Assembly: GCF_000372865.1 (NCBI RefSeq)
Contig: NZ_KB889965.1
Location: 269,902 to 333,901, forward strand
DNA: 64,000 bases
Reading direction: 5' to 3'
DNA from: Methylosarcina fibrata AML-C10
GTDB taxonomy: Bacteria; Pseudomonadota; Gammaproteobacteria; Methylococcales; Methylomonadaceae
A program made the translations under genes and the position numbers. The notes under the pieces are model-generated. The model had not been told where the DNA came from and did no database searches. It worked only from the letters and a program-made list of their open reading frames with translations. Positions 37,672 to 46,146 of the stretch are shown here, in pieces; positions within the stretch are counted from its first letter, which is position 1; every line of letters begins with the position of its first letter.

Positions 37672-38283
37672 AGAAGGCTTACTCTTGAGTTGTTGGAACC
37701 GCCTTAGTCTCTATCAAGAGAAATATTTGTCAAGCCTGAATGTGCTTTTAAAGAAAGGCAAAATCCATAATTCATTTTAAATAAGCAATCGAATTAACTG
37801 AAATTCATATATTTTTATGCATCGGACGGATTAAAAATTTACCGGGATATTCGACGAAATTCTTCTCTTGTATCCGGCCTGATTCAGGCTATGCCATCGG
37901 CAACCGTTAACGTCCGTTGTGCCTCTCATAGACCAGGATATCTGCGGGCGGCAGTGTCCATCGCCGGGCTGAGTGCGGCCGGCCATTCCTCATACCCGTT
38001 TTCAGACTAAACTTAAAGAGGAGTCCACCGGTTTCCTAATGCCGCGTACGGAAGATGAGTAGGAATCAAATTTTTCCATTCCCGACGGGATTTACGGAAC
38101 GCGTTTTTTAACCTTAATCGTGAGCCGGCTGGCGGAACACGAGGCTTGACGGCTTTTCAAATTCATCCGGCAGCCATTGTCGAGGGCCATTGCGGCCGTT
38201 TTTGTTTTTGAAGCCGGGTTGGAAAATGAACGGGCGCTTCAATAAGATAGTTTGAATCCGAGGCTGGCAGGCGTGCAGTAATC
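37672..38283. other. intergenic region between divergent corB-like and fliF-fliG fusion genes
   Basis: The 612 bases are AT-rich from 37740 to 37860 and otherwise ordinary. I find no gene, no flagellar sigma-28 promoter and no sigma-54 promoter with correct spacing. A weak GGCC/GGCC hairpin followed by T-rich sequence lies near 38187-38212. Confidence 0.5.
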
Positions 38284-40806
38284 ATGAAAAATGTCGATCA
38301 ATCCAATCAAGGAAATTTTCAGCTAACGGCGGGCCGTCTGATCGGTTTGGCGGGCGTTCTTGTCGGGGGCATGGCAGTTGCGTACGTCTTGGCGGAGCAT
38401 CTTCAACCGTCCGCTTTTTTCCCGTCGGCAACGGACCTTCGGAACGAGAAAGCTGCGTCCGGATTCGGAGCGGCACCGGGCAACTCCGCGGACGGGGCGG
38501 TTTCGCCATCAAATCCTTCCGTGACGACGGAAAAGTATGGGGAGCCCGAACTCGGGAAAGAGAACGAAGCCTTACGAGCCCACAAGCTGTTGGAAGCCGA
38601 AATTGCGCATTCGCTCATGGTTATCCACAACGTCCGGACGGCGAGGGTACTGCTGGCCCTGACCGAACCGAACGGAAGTACGGCGGAAGGGAATGACCCC
38701 AGCGCTTCCGTGACGGTAACCGTCGACCGGCCGGAGGAGGCACTGCGGCCTTATCAGATTAAGGCGCTGGTCCAACTGGTGGCCGCCAGCGTGCCGAGGT
38801 TGAAGCCGGAGCGGGTCATCGTGGTCGATCAAAGAGGCCAATTACTCAACAGCAAAGAAAACCTATGGCATTCCAATTGGAATGCCGAACAATTCGAATA
38901 CAAGAAAAACCTCGAAGAGCAATTGGCCGAACGGGCCGTCCATCTGTTAACTCCCCTGGTGGGTGCTGAAGCCGTGCGCGTGACGGTGACCGCTGATTTG
39001 AATTTTCTCGGATCGGGTCCGTCTCAGGAAGCTGCCGACGAGGAGGCGCCGGGAGCGGCAAGCCAACCGTCGGCGGAAGAGGCAAACTTTCCTGTGGCCG
39101 AGTCAGGGAATCCTTCGGTTCAATCCGGCTCGGCCGCGACGGCAGCCGGAAAAAATTATCCGGTTAATGGCCGAGCCGAAAAGAGAGTAAAATACGAAAA
39201 TCTTCTGAAGCCGGTATTGCGCAAATTGTTCGTTTCGATACTGCTGGACGACAACAAAAGCGCATCCGCCGATGTGAAGACGAAAGCCCGCCCTTACAGC
39301 CCGAAGGATCTGGAGGGTTTTTCCCGATTGGTAAAGCAGGCCGTCGGTTTCGACAGCGGCCGGGGAGATCAGTTAACCCTGGCCCATGCGTCCTTTAAAA
39401 AGGAGCCGGAGCTTTCCACAAAAGACCTGCCGTATTGGCAATGGACCGGATTTTATCCGAAGGCAAGCCAGATCATTGCCGGCGTGGCGGCTTTATTGCT
39501 GGTGCTGGGAATCATCCGCTCTTTTCGGCGTTATCGGCCCGGATGGCGCCTGGGCGGTCTGGCGAAGGCAAACTATGCAAAAATTCGGGATGCGGCATGG
39601 GCCGGCCATGGAGGATACGAGCGCAGCGGCATGGATCGCGAGCAGTGGAACGAGTATCAACAAGCCTTGCGGGCTTTGCCGACTGATATCGTCGCCATTT
39701 TGCAGTTCGATCCGCCGGCGGATTATCTTCTCCGGCTGGAATACATAAAGAAGATCGTCGATGCCGATGCGGGATGGGTGGCGGAAATCCTCATGCTGAA
39801 TTTGAAAAAGACCGAGTTCGACGCCGCTCAACTGGAAAAAGCGGCTCTGGTCATGCTGTCGCTGGGCAGGGACAGGGCGGCGGACGTGATCAGGCTCCTG
39901 CCGCCCCGTGAAATGCAGAAAATCGGCGCCGCGATGGCAGGCGCCAGAGACGTCTCGGCCGGCGCCGTGGAAACGGCCGTGGAGGAATTGATCGCTGCGG
40001 TAAAAAACCGGAATGCGCTGGTTCTCGATAAAGAGGACTACATCCGCCAGGTATTCACTTTGGCGATCGGAGACGACAAGGCAAAAAGAATAATGGAGCG
40101 GATATGGCCGGGCAGCCTGACCAGGGGCATCGAGCAGTTTAAATGGATGGACGGCCGCTCGGTGGCGGATCTGATAAGTAACGAACATCCGCAGATCATT
40201 GCGATCATTCTGTCGGTGCTGGACAGCGAACAGGCCGCCGAAGTGATCATGTCCATGCCGGAGCACCTGCGTGCCGATTTGTTGACGAGAATCGCTCTCA
40301 CGAAAGGAGTCCAGCCGTCGGCTTTGCGCGAGCTGGATCAAATGATCGGACACCGGTTGCCGGATGCCGACGGCAGAAATGTCTCGCCGGTCGGTGGTAT
40401 CGATTCGGCTGCCGGTATTTTAAACCGTATCGACAGCCGAACGGGCGACGTTCTGCTCGCCGAAATTGCCGACCGGAATGCCGAACTGGCCAGAAACATT
40501 CAGGAAAAGATGTTTGTTTTCGACGACTTGATTCACCTGGATGCGAAGGGCATGCAGGCTCTATTGCGCGAAATCTCGACCGGCCATCTGTTGTCGGCCT
40601 TGACGGGAGCCGGAGAAGAGCTGAAGGAAAAGGTATTCAAATGCATGTCTCGGCGCGCCGCCGAAATGCTGCGCGAAGACCTGGTGATGGCGCCGGCGGC
40701 TCATCCGGGCGAAATCGAGTTTGCCCGGAAGTCGATCGTAAAGACGGTCAAGAAATTGGCGGATGCCGGTGAAATCAGATTATCCATCAATAAAGAACTG
40801 TCTTGA
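38284..40806 (+). CDS. natural FliF-FliG fusion: shortened MS-ring protein joined to a complete motor-switch protein
   Basis: The 840 residues read as one intact frame. Membrane helix 1 (18-40) is followed by a low-complexity stretch (42-95) where FliF normally has ring-building motif 1. FliF ring motifs 2 and 3 come next: LLEAEIAHSLMVIHNVRTAR at 102-121, ASVTVTV at 141-147, VIVVDQRGQLLN at 178-189, NYPVN at 291-295 and AVGFDSGRGDQL at 353-364. Membrane helix 2 is at 394-412. Residues 481-507 (LLRLEYIKKI...VAEILMLNL) resemble the FliG-binding tail of FliF. FliG starts right after: N domain about 510-575, middle domain 600-690 with NEHPQII at 633-639, C domain 705-840 with MFVFDDLIHLD and MSRRAAEMLRED. 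No other flagellar gene is near. The ribosome site is weak. Function is unknown; a reduced rotor is possible. Confidence 0.85.
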   Translation: MKNVDQSNQGNFQLTAGRLIGLAGVLVGGMAVAYVLAEHLQPSAFFPSATDLRNEKAASGFGAAPGNSADGAVSPSNPSVTTEKYGEPELGKENEALRAHKLLEAEIAHSLMVIHNVRTARVLLALTEPNGSTAEGNDPSASVTVTVDRPEEALRPYQIKALVQLVAASVPRLKPERVIVVDQRGQLLNSKENLWHSNWNAEQFEYKKNLEEQLAERAVHLLTPLVGAEAVRVTVTADLNFLGSGPSQEAADEEAPGAASQPSAEEANFPVAESGNPSVQSGSAATAAGKNYPVNGRAEKRVKYENLLKPVLRKLFVSILLDDNKSASADVKTKARPYSPKDLEGFSRLVKQAVGFDSGRGDQLTLAHASFKKEPELSTKDLPYWQWTGFYPKASQIIAGVAALLLVLGIIRSFRRYRPGWRLGGLAKANYAKIRDAAWAGHGGYERSGMDREQWNEYQQALRALPTDIVAILQFDPPADYLLRLEYIKKIVDADAGWVAEILMLNLKKTEFDAAQLEKAALVMLSLGRDRAADVIRLLPPREMQKIGAAMAGARDVSAGAVETAVEELIAAVKNRNALVLDKEDYIRQVFTLAIGDDKAKRIMERIWPGSLTRGIEQFKWMDGRSVADLISNEHPQIIAIILSVLDSEQAAEVIMSMPEHLRADLLTRIALTKGVQPSALRELDQMIGHRLPDADGRNVSPVGGIDSAAGILNRIDSRTGDVLLAEIADRNAELARNIQEKMFVFDDLIHLDAKGMQALLREISTGHLLSALTGAGEELKEKVFKCMSRRAAEMLREDLVMAPAAHPGEIEFARKSIVKTVKKLADAGEIRLSINKELS

Positions 40807-41035
40807 GCGAAACTCAGTCATAAAATAACAAAGGCCGAAAAGACGAATATCAAAACGAAGCCGGCGATTTTCCCGTTAGTGAAGCATAAAGTCATGCAGA
40901 TCCCGGATGATCCGGTTTCGGGATATCGGCGGGAACAAGACGAAATGGCAGAGGTCTCGGTAGAATGAGAGGATTCGAACCGAACATTCGAATTGAAAAC
41001 GATCCATACGACTATTTCTAATCTGGAGCATGAAC

Positions 41036-41671
41036 ATGACTGAAACTAATTCGCAGCACGATGTTAAAGAAGCGGTAAGGGACGCGGTAAATTCCGGATT
41101 GGACGTCTATCAGCAAGTCAAGGCCATTACGTTGAAGGCGCTGACTAACCGGCAGCTCAGTATAAGCAATATCACCCAGGTCGCCGATGCGGTCGTACAC
41201 GGCATTAATGACGGCATCGGCCCGCAAGGCGAGCAGGCCAGGGAGCGGTTCGGGCAGGCCGCCTCCGCTCTGGACGATGCGTTGTCGGTCGCTGCGGAAG
41301 CCTCGAAACTGGCAATCCAGGAAGCTTCCTCAAAAATGAATGACTTTTCCGAGTCGGATCTGAACCAGGCCACCGAAGACTTGAAAACGATGGAAAGCCT
41401 GTTTTTTGAAACTCTGGGAAAAATCGCCAGAGGCGGCAATCACATGATGGCCGAAATCGGTTCGGATTTTATCGACCATGCGCAAAGAAGCGGAACTGCG
41501 GTCGGAAAGCAGGTGGTCAATGCCCTGGACGCGCTCAAGGAATTGCCGGCCCAAGGCACCGGCACGCTGGTCTCGGGCGCTGCGACGGTCACTTCCGTTC
41601 TGGCCCAGATGGGCAGCGGCATTCTGGCGGGCATCGCCGAAAGCCTGCAGACGTCCCAAACGAAAAAATAA
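41036..41671 (+). CDS. helical protein of unknown function (possibly DUF6781)
   Basis: The protein has 211 residues from the ATG at 41036 (TGGAG 7 bases upstream; an ATG at 41030 is too close to that site). It is almost entirely amphipathic helix, rich in Ala, Glu and Asp, without signal or membrane segment at the N-terminus, and with a Gly/Ala-rich weakly hydrophobic C-terminus. Stretches such as VKAITLKALTNRQLSISNIT and ALSVAAEASKLAIQEASSKM resemble a family of uncharacterised proteobacterial proteins that I recall as DUF6781; this is unchecked. It ends 15 bases before ubiB-like 41687 and begins 229 bases after the FliF-FliG fusion. Confidence 0.7.
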   Translation: MTETNSQHDVKEAVRDAVNSGLDVYQQVKAITLKALTNRQLSISNITQVADAVVHGINDGIGPQGEQARERFGQAASALDDALSVAAEASKLAIQEASSKMNDFSESDLNQATEDLKTMESLFFETLGKIARGGNHMMAEIGSDFIDHAQRSGTAVGKQVVNALDALKELPAQGTGTLVSGAATVTSVLAQMGSGILAGIAESLQTSQTKK

Positions 41672-41686
41672 GCCCGGCCATTTCCG

Positions 41687-43369
41687 ATGCTGTGGGAAGT
41701 GCTTAGCGTAGCCAGGGATATCGGCCGAGTTCAGGATATTGCTTCCGTACTGATTCGTTACGGTTTCGGCAGCTTCGTGCGCGTTTTGGGCATGGGCCGG
41801 CTTCTGGAAGGCGCCGGAAAGGTGCTGCATTGGCAGCACGTCGAAGAATACGTGACGCTCGATACGCCGCAGCGCATTCGCCGCGTCCTGGAAGAACTGG
41901 GTCCGACTTTTATCAAATTGGGCCAAGTGCTGGCGACTCGGGTCGATTTGTTTCCTCCGCCCTATACTGCCGAGTTCGAAAAGCTTCAGGACCAGGCCCC
42001 GCCGGTGCCTTTCGAGGAGTTGCTGGGCCAACTGGAAGAAGATCTCGGCGAGCCGGTCGACGACCTCTTTTTGGCGGTCGACAGACAGCCTCTGGCCGCC
42101 GCTTCCATCGCCCAGGTTCACAAGGCGATACTGAAGGACGGCACTCCGGTGATCCTGAAGATTCGCCGGCCCGACCTGCGCCGGATCATTGAAGCGGACC
42201 TGCGTCTTCTGCAGCGGATTGTCGAGATTGCCGAATCCGAATCGCCCGAACTGCGCCGTTTTCGGCCGAAAGAAATCGTCCGCCAGTTCACCCAGTCCTT
42301 GCGCCGGGAGCTCGATTTTGCGGCGGAATGCCGGAATGCCGAGCGGATAGCGGCCAATCTGGCCGGCAATCCCCATATCAAGATTCCCAAAGTGTATTGG
42401 CAGTGGACCGGAGAACGGCTGAACGTCCAGGAATATATCGAAGGCATTCCGGGAAGGGATCTGGCCGCCGCGGAAAATGCCGGGCTGGATCGGAAAGTGC
42501 TCGCCGATCACGGCGCCCGGGCGGTCATCAAGATGATCATGGAAGACGGTTTTTTTCATGCCGACCCGCACCCCGGAAACGTATTTTACATGCCCAACAA
42601 TCAACTGGCGTTTATCGATTTCGGCATGGTCGGGCGCATCACCGAAGACCGCCGGGATCAGGTCGTCAGTTTGCTGTACGGCATGGTCAACCATGCGCCC
42701 GCCCAGGTCGCGGAAATCCTGGAAGATTGGTCGGACAACATGAACATCAACGAGCAGATGCTGATCGTCGAGATCGAAGCCTTCGTTGACCAATACAGCT
42801 CGCTGGCGCTCAAGGACTTGAGCCTGACCGTCATGATGACCGATTTGATGGCCCTGCTGCGCGACCACAACTTGATCCTGCCGAGCGATCTGGCGCTGCT
42901 GATCAAGGCTTATATCACCCTGGACGGCCTCGGCAGGCATCTTAATCCGGAATTCAATACGCTGGTTTTCGCCGCGCCTTATCTTCATTCGTTGATGATG
43001 GATCGCTACCGGCCGGAAGCCATCGGAAAGCGGGGGTGGCGTAATCTGGTCAGCATCCTCGATTTGATCTCGAGCCTGCCGAAAGATTTGCGCAAATTGC
43101 TCCATGCCACCCGAAAAGGGGCGTTTCAGATCGAAATCAACGTGCGGCGCCTGGAGCATTATGCGAACGTCTTCGATGTCGCGATCAGCCGTTTGACGAT
43201 GGGCATCGTTACGGCTGCATTGATTATCGGTTCCTCGATCATCATGACCGTGGAAGGGGGACCTGAAATGTTCGGTTTGCCCGCTTTCGGCTTTCTGGGT
43301 TACACCTTTGCGGCCATCGCGGGTTTCTGGCTGTTACTTTCCATATGGCACAGCGGCAGAAACCGGTAA
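41687..43369 (+). CDS. ABC1/UbiB-family atypical kinase
   Basis: The 560-residue protein has the family's KxGQ motif (FIKLGQVLATRVDLFPP), the Ala-rich nucleotide loop (PLAAASIAQVHKA), the catalytic FFHADPHPGNVFY and FIDFGMVGRI, and two C-terminal membrane helices (about 505-555). UbiB in E. coli is a membrane-bound ATPase that assists ubiquinone synthesis. Many bacteria carry extra ABC1 copies outside ubiE-ubiJ-ubiB, as here, so orthology to UbiB itself is not certain. Confidence 0.85.
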   Translation: MLWEVLSVARDIGRVQDIASVLIRYGFGSFVRVLGMGRLLEGAGKVLHWQHVEEYVTLDTPQRIRRVLEELGPTFIKLGQVLATRVDLFPPPYTAEFEKLQDQAPPVPFEELLGQLEEDLGEPVDDLFLAVDRQPLAAASIAQVHKAILKDGTPVILKIRRPDLRRIIEADLRLLQRIVEIAESESPELRRFRPKEIVRQFTQSLRRELDFAAECRNAERIAANLAGNPHIKIPKVYWQWTGERLNVQEYIEGIPGRDLAAAENAGLDRKVLADHGARAVIKMIMEDGFFHADPHPGNVFYMPNNQLAFIDFGMVGRITEDRRDQVVSLLYGMVNHAPAQVAEILEDWSDNMNINEQMLIVEIEAFVDQYSSLALKDLSLTVMMTDLMALLRDHNLILPSDLALLIKAYITLDGLGRHLNPEFNTLVFAAPYLHSLMMDRYRPEAIGKRGWRNLVSILDLISSLPKDLRKLLHATRKGAFQIEINVRRLEHYANVFDVAISRLTMGIVTAALIIGSSIIMTVEGGPEMFGLPAFGFLGYTFAAIAGFWLLLSIWHSGRNR

Positions 43370-43459
43370 CGGGCGAAACCATCGAGTAGGTTTCCTTCGG
43401 TTTTTACCTCAAGCTACGGGAAACCTGGATAATGACTGGATTGGCGAAAGTGTCCTGCA

Positions 43460-44065
43460 ATGAAAGAAGAAAGAGATAAAACGGTTAAGGTGGTGTTACA
43501 AGGCGGCGACGGCTTGCTGGTGGCCGATCTGCAAAAAGACTTTTGCCCCGGCGGCCGTCTGGCCGTTGCCGGAGGCGATCAAGTCGTACCGGTCGTGAAC
43601 GGCTATATCGAGTGTTTTATCCGGCACCAATTGCCGGTGTTCGCCACCCGCTGCTGGCATCCGGAAAAGCATTCTTCCTTTATATCCCAGGGCGGCCCGT
43701 GGCCGGAACACTGCGTGGCCGGTTCCACGGGGGCCGAATTTGTCGATGAGTTGCATCTTCCTGCGACGGCCCATATTCTTTCCAAAGGGACGGAGTCCGG
43801 CAATGACGGATATTCCGCTTTTTCCAGCCCCGAATTGAAAATCCTGCTGGAACGGATGCATGTCTCGCGTCTGTTCATCGGCGGCCTGGCGACGGACTAT
43901 TGCGTGCTCCATTCGGTATGTGACGCGCTGGACCTCGGCTACCGGGTCCTATTGCTGACCGATGCGGTCAGGGCGATCAATGCGAAGGCGCAGGACGGAG
44001 AAAAAGCGATCCGGCAAATGATTTCAAAAGGAGCGCAGCCCGTGACGTTGGATAGGCTGCAATGA
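43460..44065 (+). CDS. pncA: nicotinamidase
   Basis: The 201-residue isochorismatase-fold enzyme has the catalytic triad Asp23 (VADLQKDFCPGG), Lys109 (HILSKGTE) and Cys148 (GLATDYCVLHSV). The metal site reads FATRCWHPEKHSSF; the Asp usually found in the DWHP motif is Cys65 here, while the two His remain. It converts nicotinamide to nicotinate. It overlaps pncB by 4 bases, which supports the salvage role. Confidence 0.88.
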   Translation: MKEERDKTVKVVLQGGDGLLVADLQKDFCPGGRLAVAGGDQVVPVVNGYIECFIRHQLPVFATRCWHPEKHSSFISQGGPWPEHCVAGSTGAEFVDELHLPATAHILSKGTESGNDGYSAFSSPELKILLERMHVSRLFIGGLATDYCVLHSVCDALDLGYRVLLLTDAVRAINAKAQDGEKAIRQMISKGAQPVTLDRLQ

Positions 44066-45396
44066 GTGAAAACAGCGCGTTGCTGACCGATCTGTACCAG
44101 TTGACCATGCTTCAGGGTTTTTATCGGCAGGGCATGGAGGAGACGGCTGTTTTCGAGTTTTTTGTGCGCAAGCTGCCGAAAAACCGCAGTTATCTGATGG
44201 CGGCGGGCCTGGAGCAGGTGCTGGATTATCTGGAAAGTCTCCGGTTTTCCTCCAAGGAAATCGACTGGCTGGCCGGCACGCGCCGTTTCGCACCGGCCTT
44301 TCTGGAGCGTCTGGCCGAGTTTGCTTTTACCGGCGACGTTCAGGCCATGCCCGAAGGCACGGTGTTTTTTCCGAACGAGCCGGTCCTCAGGATTACCGCG
44401 CCGCTGCCCGAAGCGCAGTTGGTGGAAAGCCGGGTGGTCAATCTGCTGCATTATCAGACCCTGATCGCATCGAAGGCCGCCCGTTTGGTATGGATTGCCG
44501 GGAATAAATTGCTGGTGGATTTCGGCATGCGCCGGGCCCATGGTGAAGAAGCCGCCCTGATGGCGGCACGGGCAAGTTATCTGGCCGGTTTTTCCGGGTC
44601 GGCGACGGCGGCGGCCGGGATGGCTTTCGACATTCCGGTATATGGCACCATGGCGCATTCGTTTATACAGGCTCACGAACAGGAAGAGCTGGCTTTCCTT
44701 CATTTCGCCGAGGCCAATCCCGACAATGTGGTGTTGCTGATCGACACCTACGATACCGAGCAGGCCGCGCACAAAGTGGTCGGCCTGGCGTCCCGCCTGA
44801 AGGCGCAGGGCATCGACGTCAAGGGAGTGCGCCTCGACAGCGGAAATCTGGCCGATCACGCCGGCAAAGTCAGGGACATTCTGGATCGGGGCGGGCTTCG
44901 GGAAGTCACTATTTTTGCCAGCGGCAGCATCGATGAATACGTGCTCGATCAGTTGCTCAGGCAACAGGCTCCGATCGACGGCTTCGGCATCGGCACCCGG
45001 CTGGATACGTCGGCCGACGCGCCTTATCTCGACTGCGTCTATAAACTTCAGGAATACGCGGGCATCGCCCGGCGCAAACGCTCGGAAGGCAAGGCGACCT
45101 GGCCGGGCCGCAAACAGGTTTATCGGAATTACAACGAAAACGGAAAGATGCGGGGCGATACCGTGACGCTCGACGGCGCACCGTATGCGGGCGAGTCGCT
45201 GTTGCGCCCGGTCATGCAGGGCGGTAGAGCGATTTCCCGGAAGCCTTCATTGCAGGAAATCCGTGAATACAGCCGGGAGCAACTGCACCGGCTGCCGGAA
45301 GCGTTGCTCCGATTGAGTGATACGCCGGAGTATCCGGTCGCGATCTCCGCAGAGCTGCAAGCACTGGCCAGGCAGGTCGACCGGCAGACCCGCTGA
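44062..45396 (+). CDS. pncB: nicotinate phosphoribosyltransferase
   Basis: The 444-residue protein begins LLTDLYQLTMLQGFYRQGM, typical of the family. VDFGMRRAHGEEAALMAARA carries the phosphorylated His region, and GVRLDSGNLADHAGKVRDIL and GFGIGTRLDTSADAPYLDCVYKL bind phosphoribosyl groups. It makes nicotinate mononucleotide from nicotinate and PRPP, using the product of PncA. NadE at 6026-7651 completes the route to NAD. Confidence 0.93.
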   Translation: MSENSALLTDLYQLTMLQGFYRQGMEETAVFEFFVRKLPKNRSYLMAAGLEQVLDYLESLRFSSKEIDWLAGTRRFAPAFLERLAEFAFTGDVQAMPEGTVFFPNEPVLRITAPLPEAQLVESRVVNLLHYQTLIASKAARLVWIAGNKLLVDFGMRRAHGEEAALMAARASYLAGFSGSATAAAGMAFDIPVYGTMAHSFIQAHEQEELAFLHFAEANPDNVVLLIDTYDTEQAAHKVVGLASRLKAQGIDVKGVRLDSGNLADHAGKVRDILDRGGLREVTIFASGSIDEYVLDQLLRQQAPIDGFGIGTRLDTSADAPYLDCVYKLQEYAGIARRKRSEGKATWPGRKQVYRNYNENGKMRGDTVTLDGAPYAGESLLRPVMQGGRAISRKPSLQEIREYSREQLHRLPEALLRLSDTPEYPVAISAELQALARQVDRQTR

Positions 45397-45423
45397 CCGG
45401 TTTTCCGGCGCCGGCTGCGGAAT

Positions 45424-46050
45424 TTACCCGATGTTGACGCCGAACAGAGCGAGCAGATGCTCGGAAGCCAGGACCCACAGCAGCGCCAGCATCAGCCCGG
45501 CGATCACGTCGGAAGGGTAATGAACCTGAAGATAGATGCGCGAAAACGCGACCATGGCCACCACGAGAACGGAAGCGGCGAGCCATCCGGCTGCAAACGG
45601 CGCTTCTGCCGGCTGGAATATCAAAAAAAGCGAGCCGACGAAAGCCGTGATCTGCGCGCTGTGCGCGCTCGGAAACGAAGAATGCGCCGGCATTTTGCCG
45701 AGGATCGGAAATAAATTCGGCCGCTTGCGCTTGAATAAGGGTTTGCTCAGATTGGCAATGACGCTGGCGCCGATAAAGCTTAGCATCAGAAAGAATCCGG
45801 CTTCGGATCGGCCGGCATGGTTCAGCCGCCACAGCAGGGCGGCAGCTATCGGCGCCAGAACAAAGAAGGAGCCCAGGTGGGTAACCACCAGAAAAATGCG
45901 GTCCAGCCGGCGGTTCCGGCAGGCCGCCGTCCGGGTCAGCAGGGCAATATCCCACGGGAACGGCGGAGCGCCGCGGCGTCCGGCCGCCATCAGCAGCACA
46001 GCGATGGCAATCGATAAAAGCAAAACGGTCGTCAGTTCCGAGGCAGCCAT
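45424..46050 (-). CDS. PAP2-family membrane phosphatase
   Basis: The 208-residue protein has about five to six membrane helices. The three phosphatase motifs are KPLFKRKRP (domain 1), SSFPSAHSAQ (domain 2) and SRIYLQVHYPSDVIAG (domain 3, catalytic His). It probably dephosphorylates a lipid phosphate such as undecaprenyl pyrophosphate or phosphatidic acid. The gene converges on pncB with 27 bases between stops. Confidence 0.87.
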   Translation of the reverse strand: MAASELTTVLLLSIAIAVLLMAAGRRGAPPFPWDIALLTRTAACRNRRLDRIFLVVTHLGSFFVLAPIAAALLWRLNHAGRSEAGFFLMLSFIGASVIANLSKPLFKRKRPNLFPILGKMPAHSSFPSAHSAQITAFVGSLFLIFQPAEAPFAAGWLAASVLVVAMVAFSRIYLQVHYPSDVIAGLMLALLWVLASEHLLALFGVNIG

Positions 46051-46146
46051 GAATCCATCTCATCTCGATCAATCAGGATAAACATTACGGATTATCGGAT
46101 AAGGGCGAATGTATTCGCCCGGTTTGCTCATGCCGAGCCGGCCGGC

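Noticed and set aside
38265-38279. TGGCAG...TGCAG just before the FliF-FliG fusion, as a sigma-54 promoter
   Set aside because: The GG and GC are about 3 bases too close, and the site would leave almost no leader.
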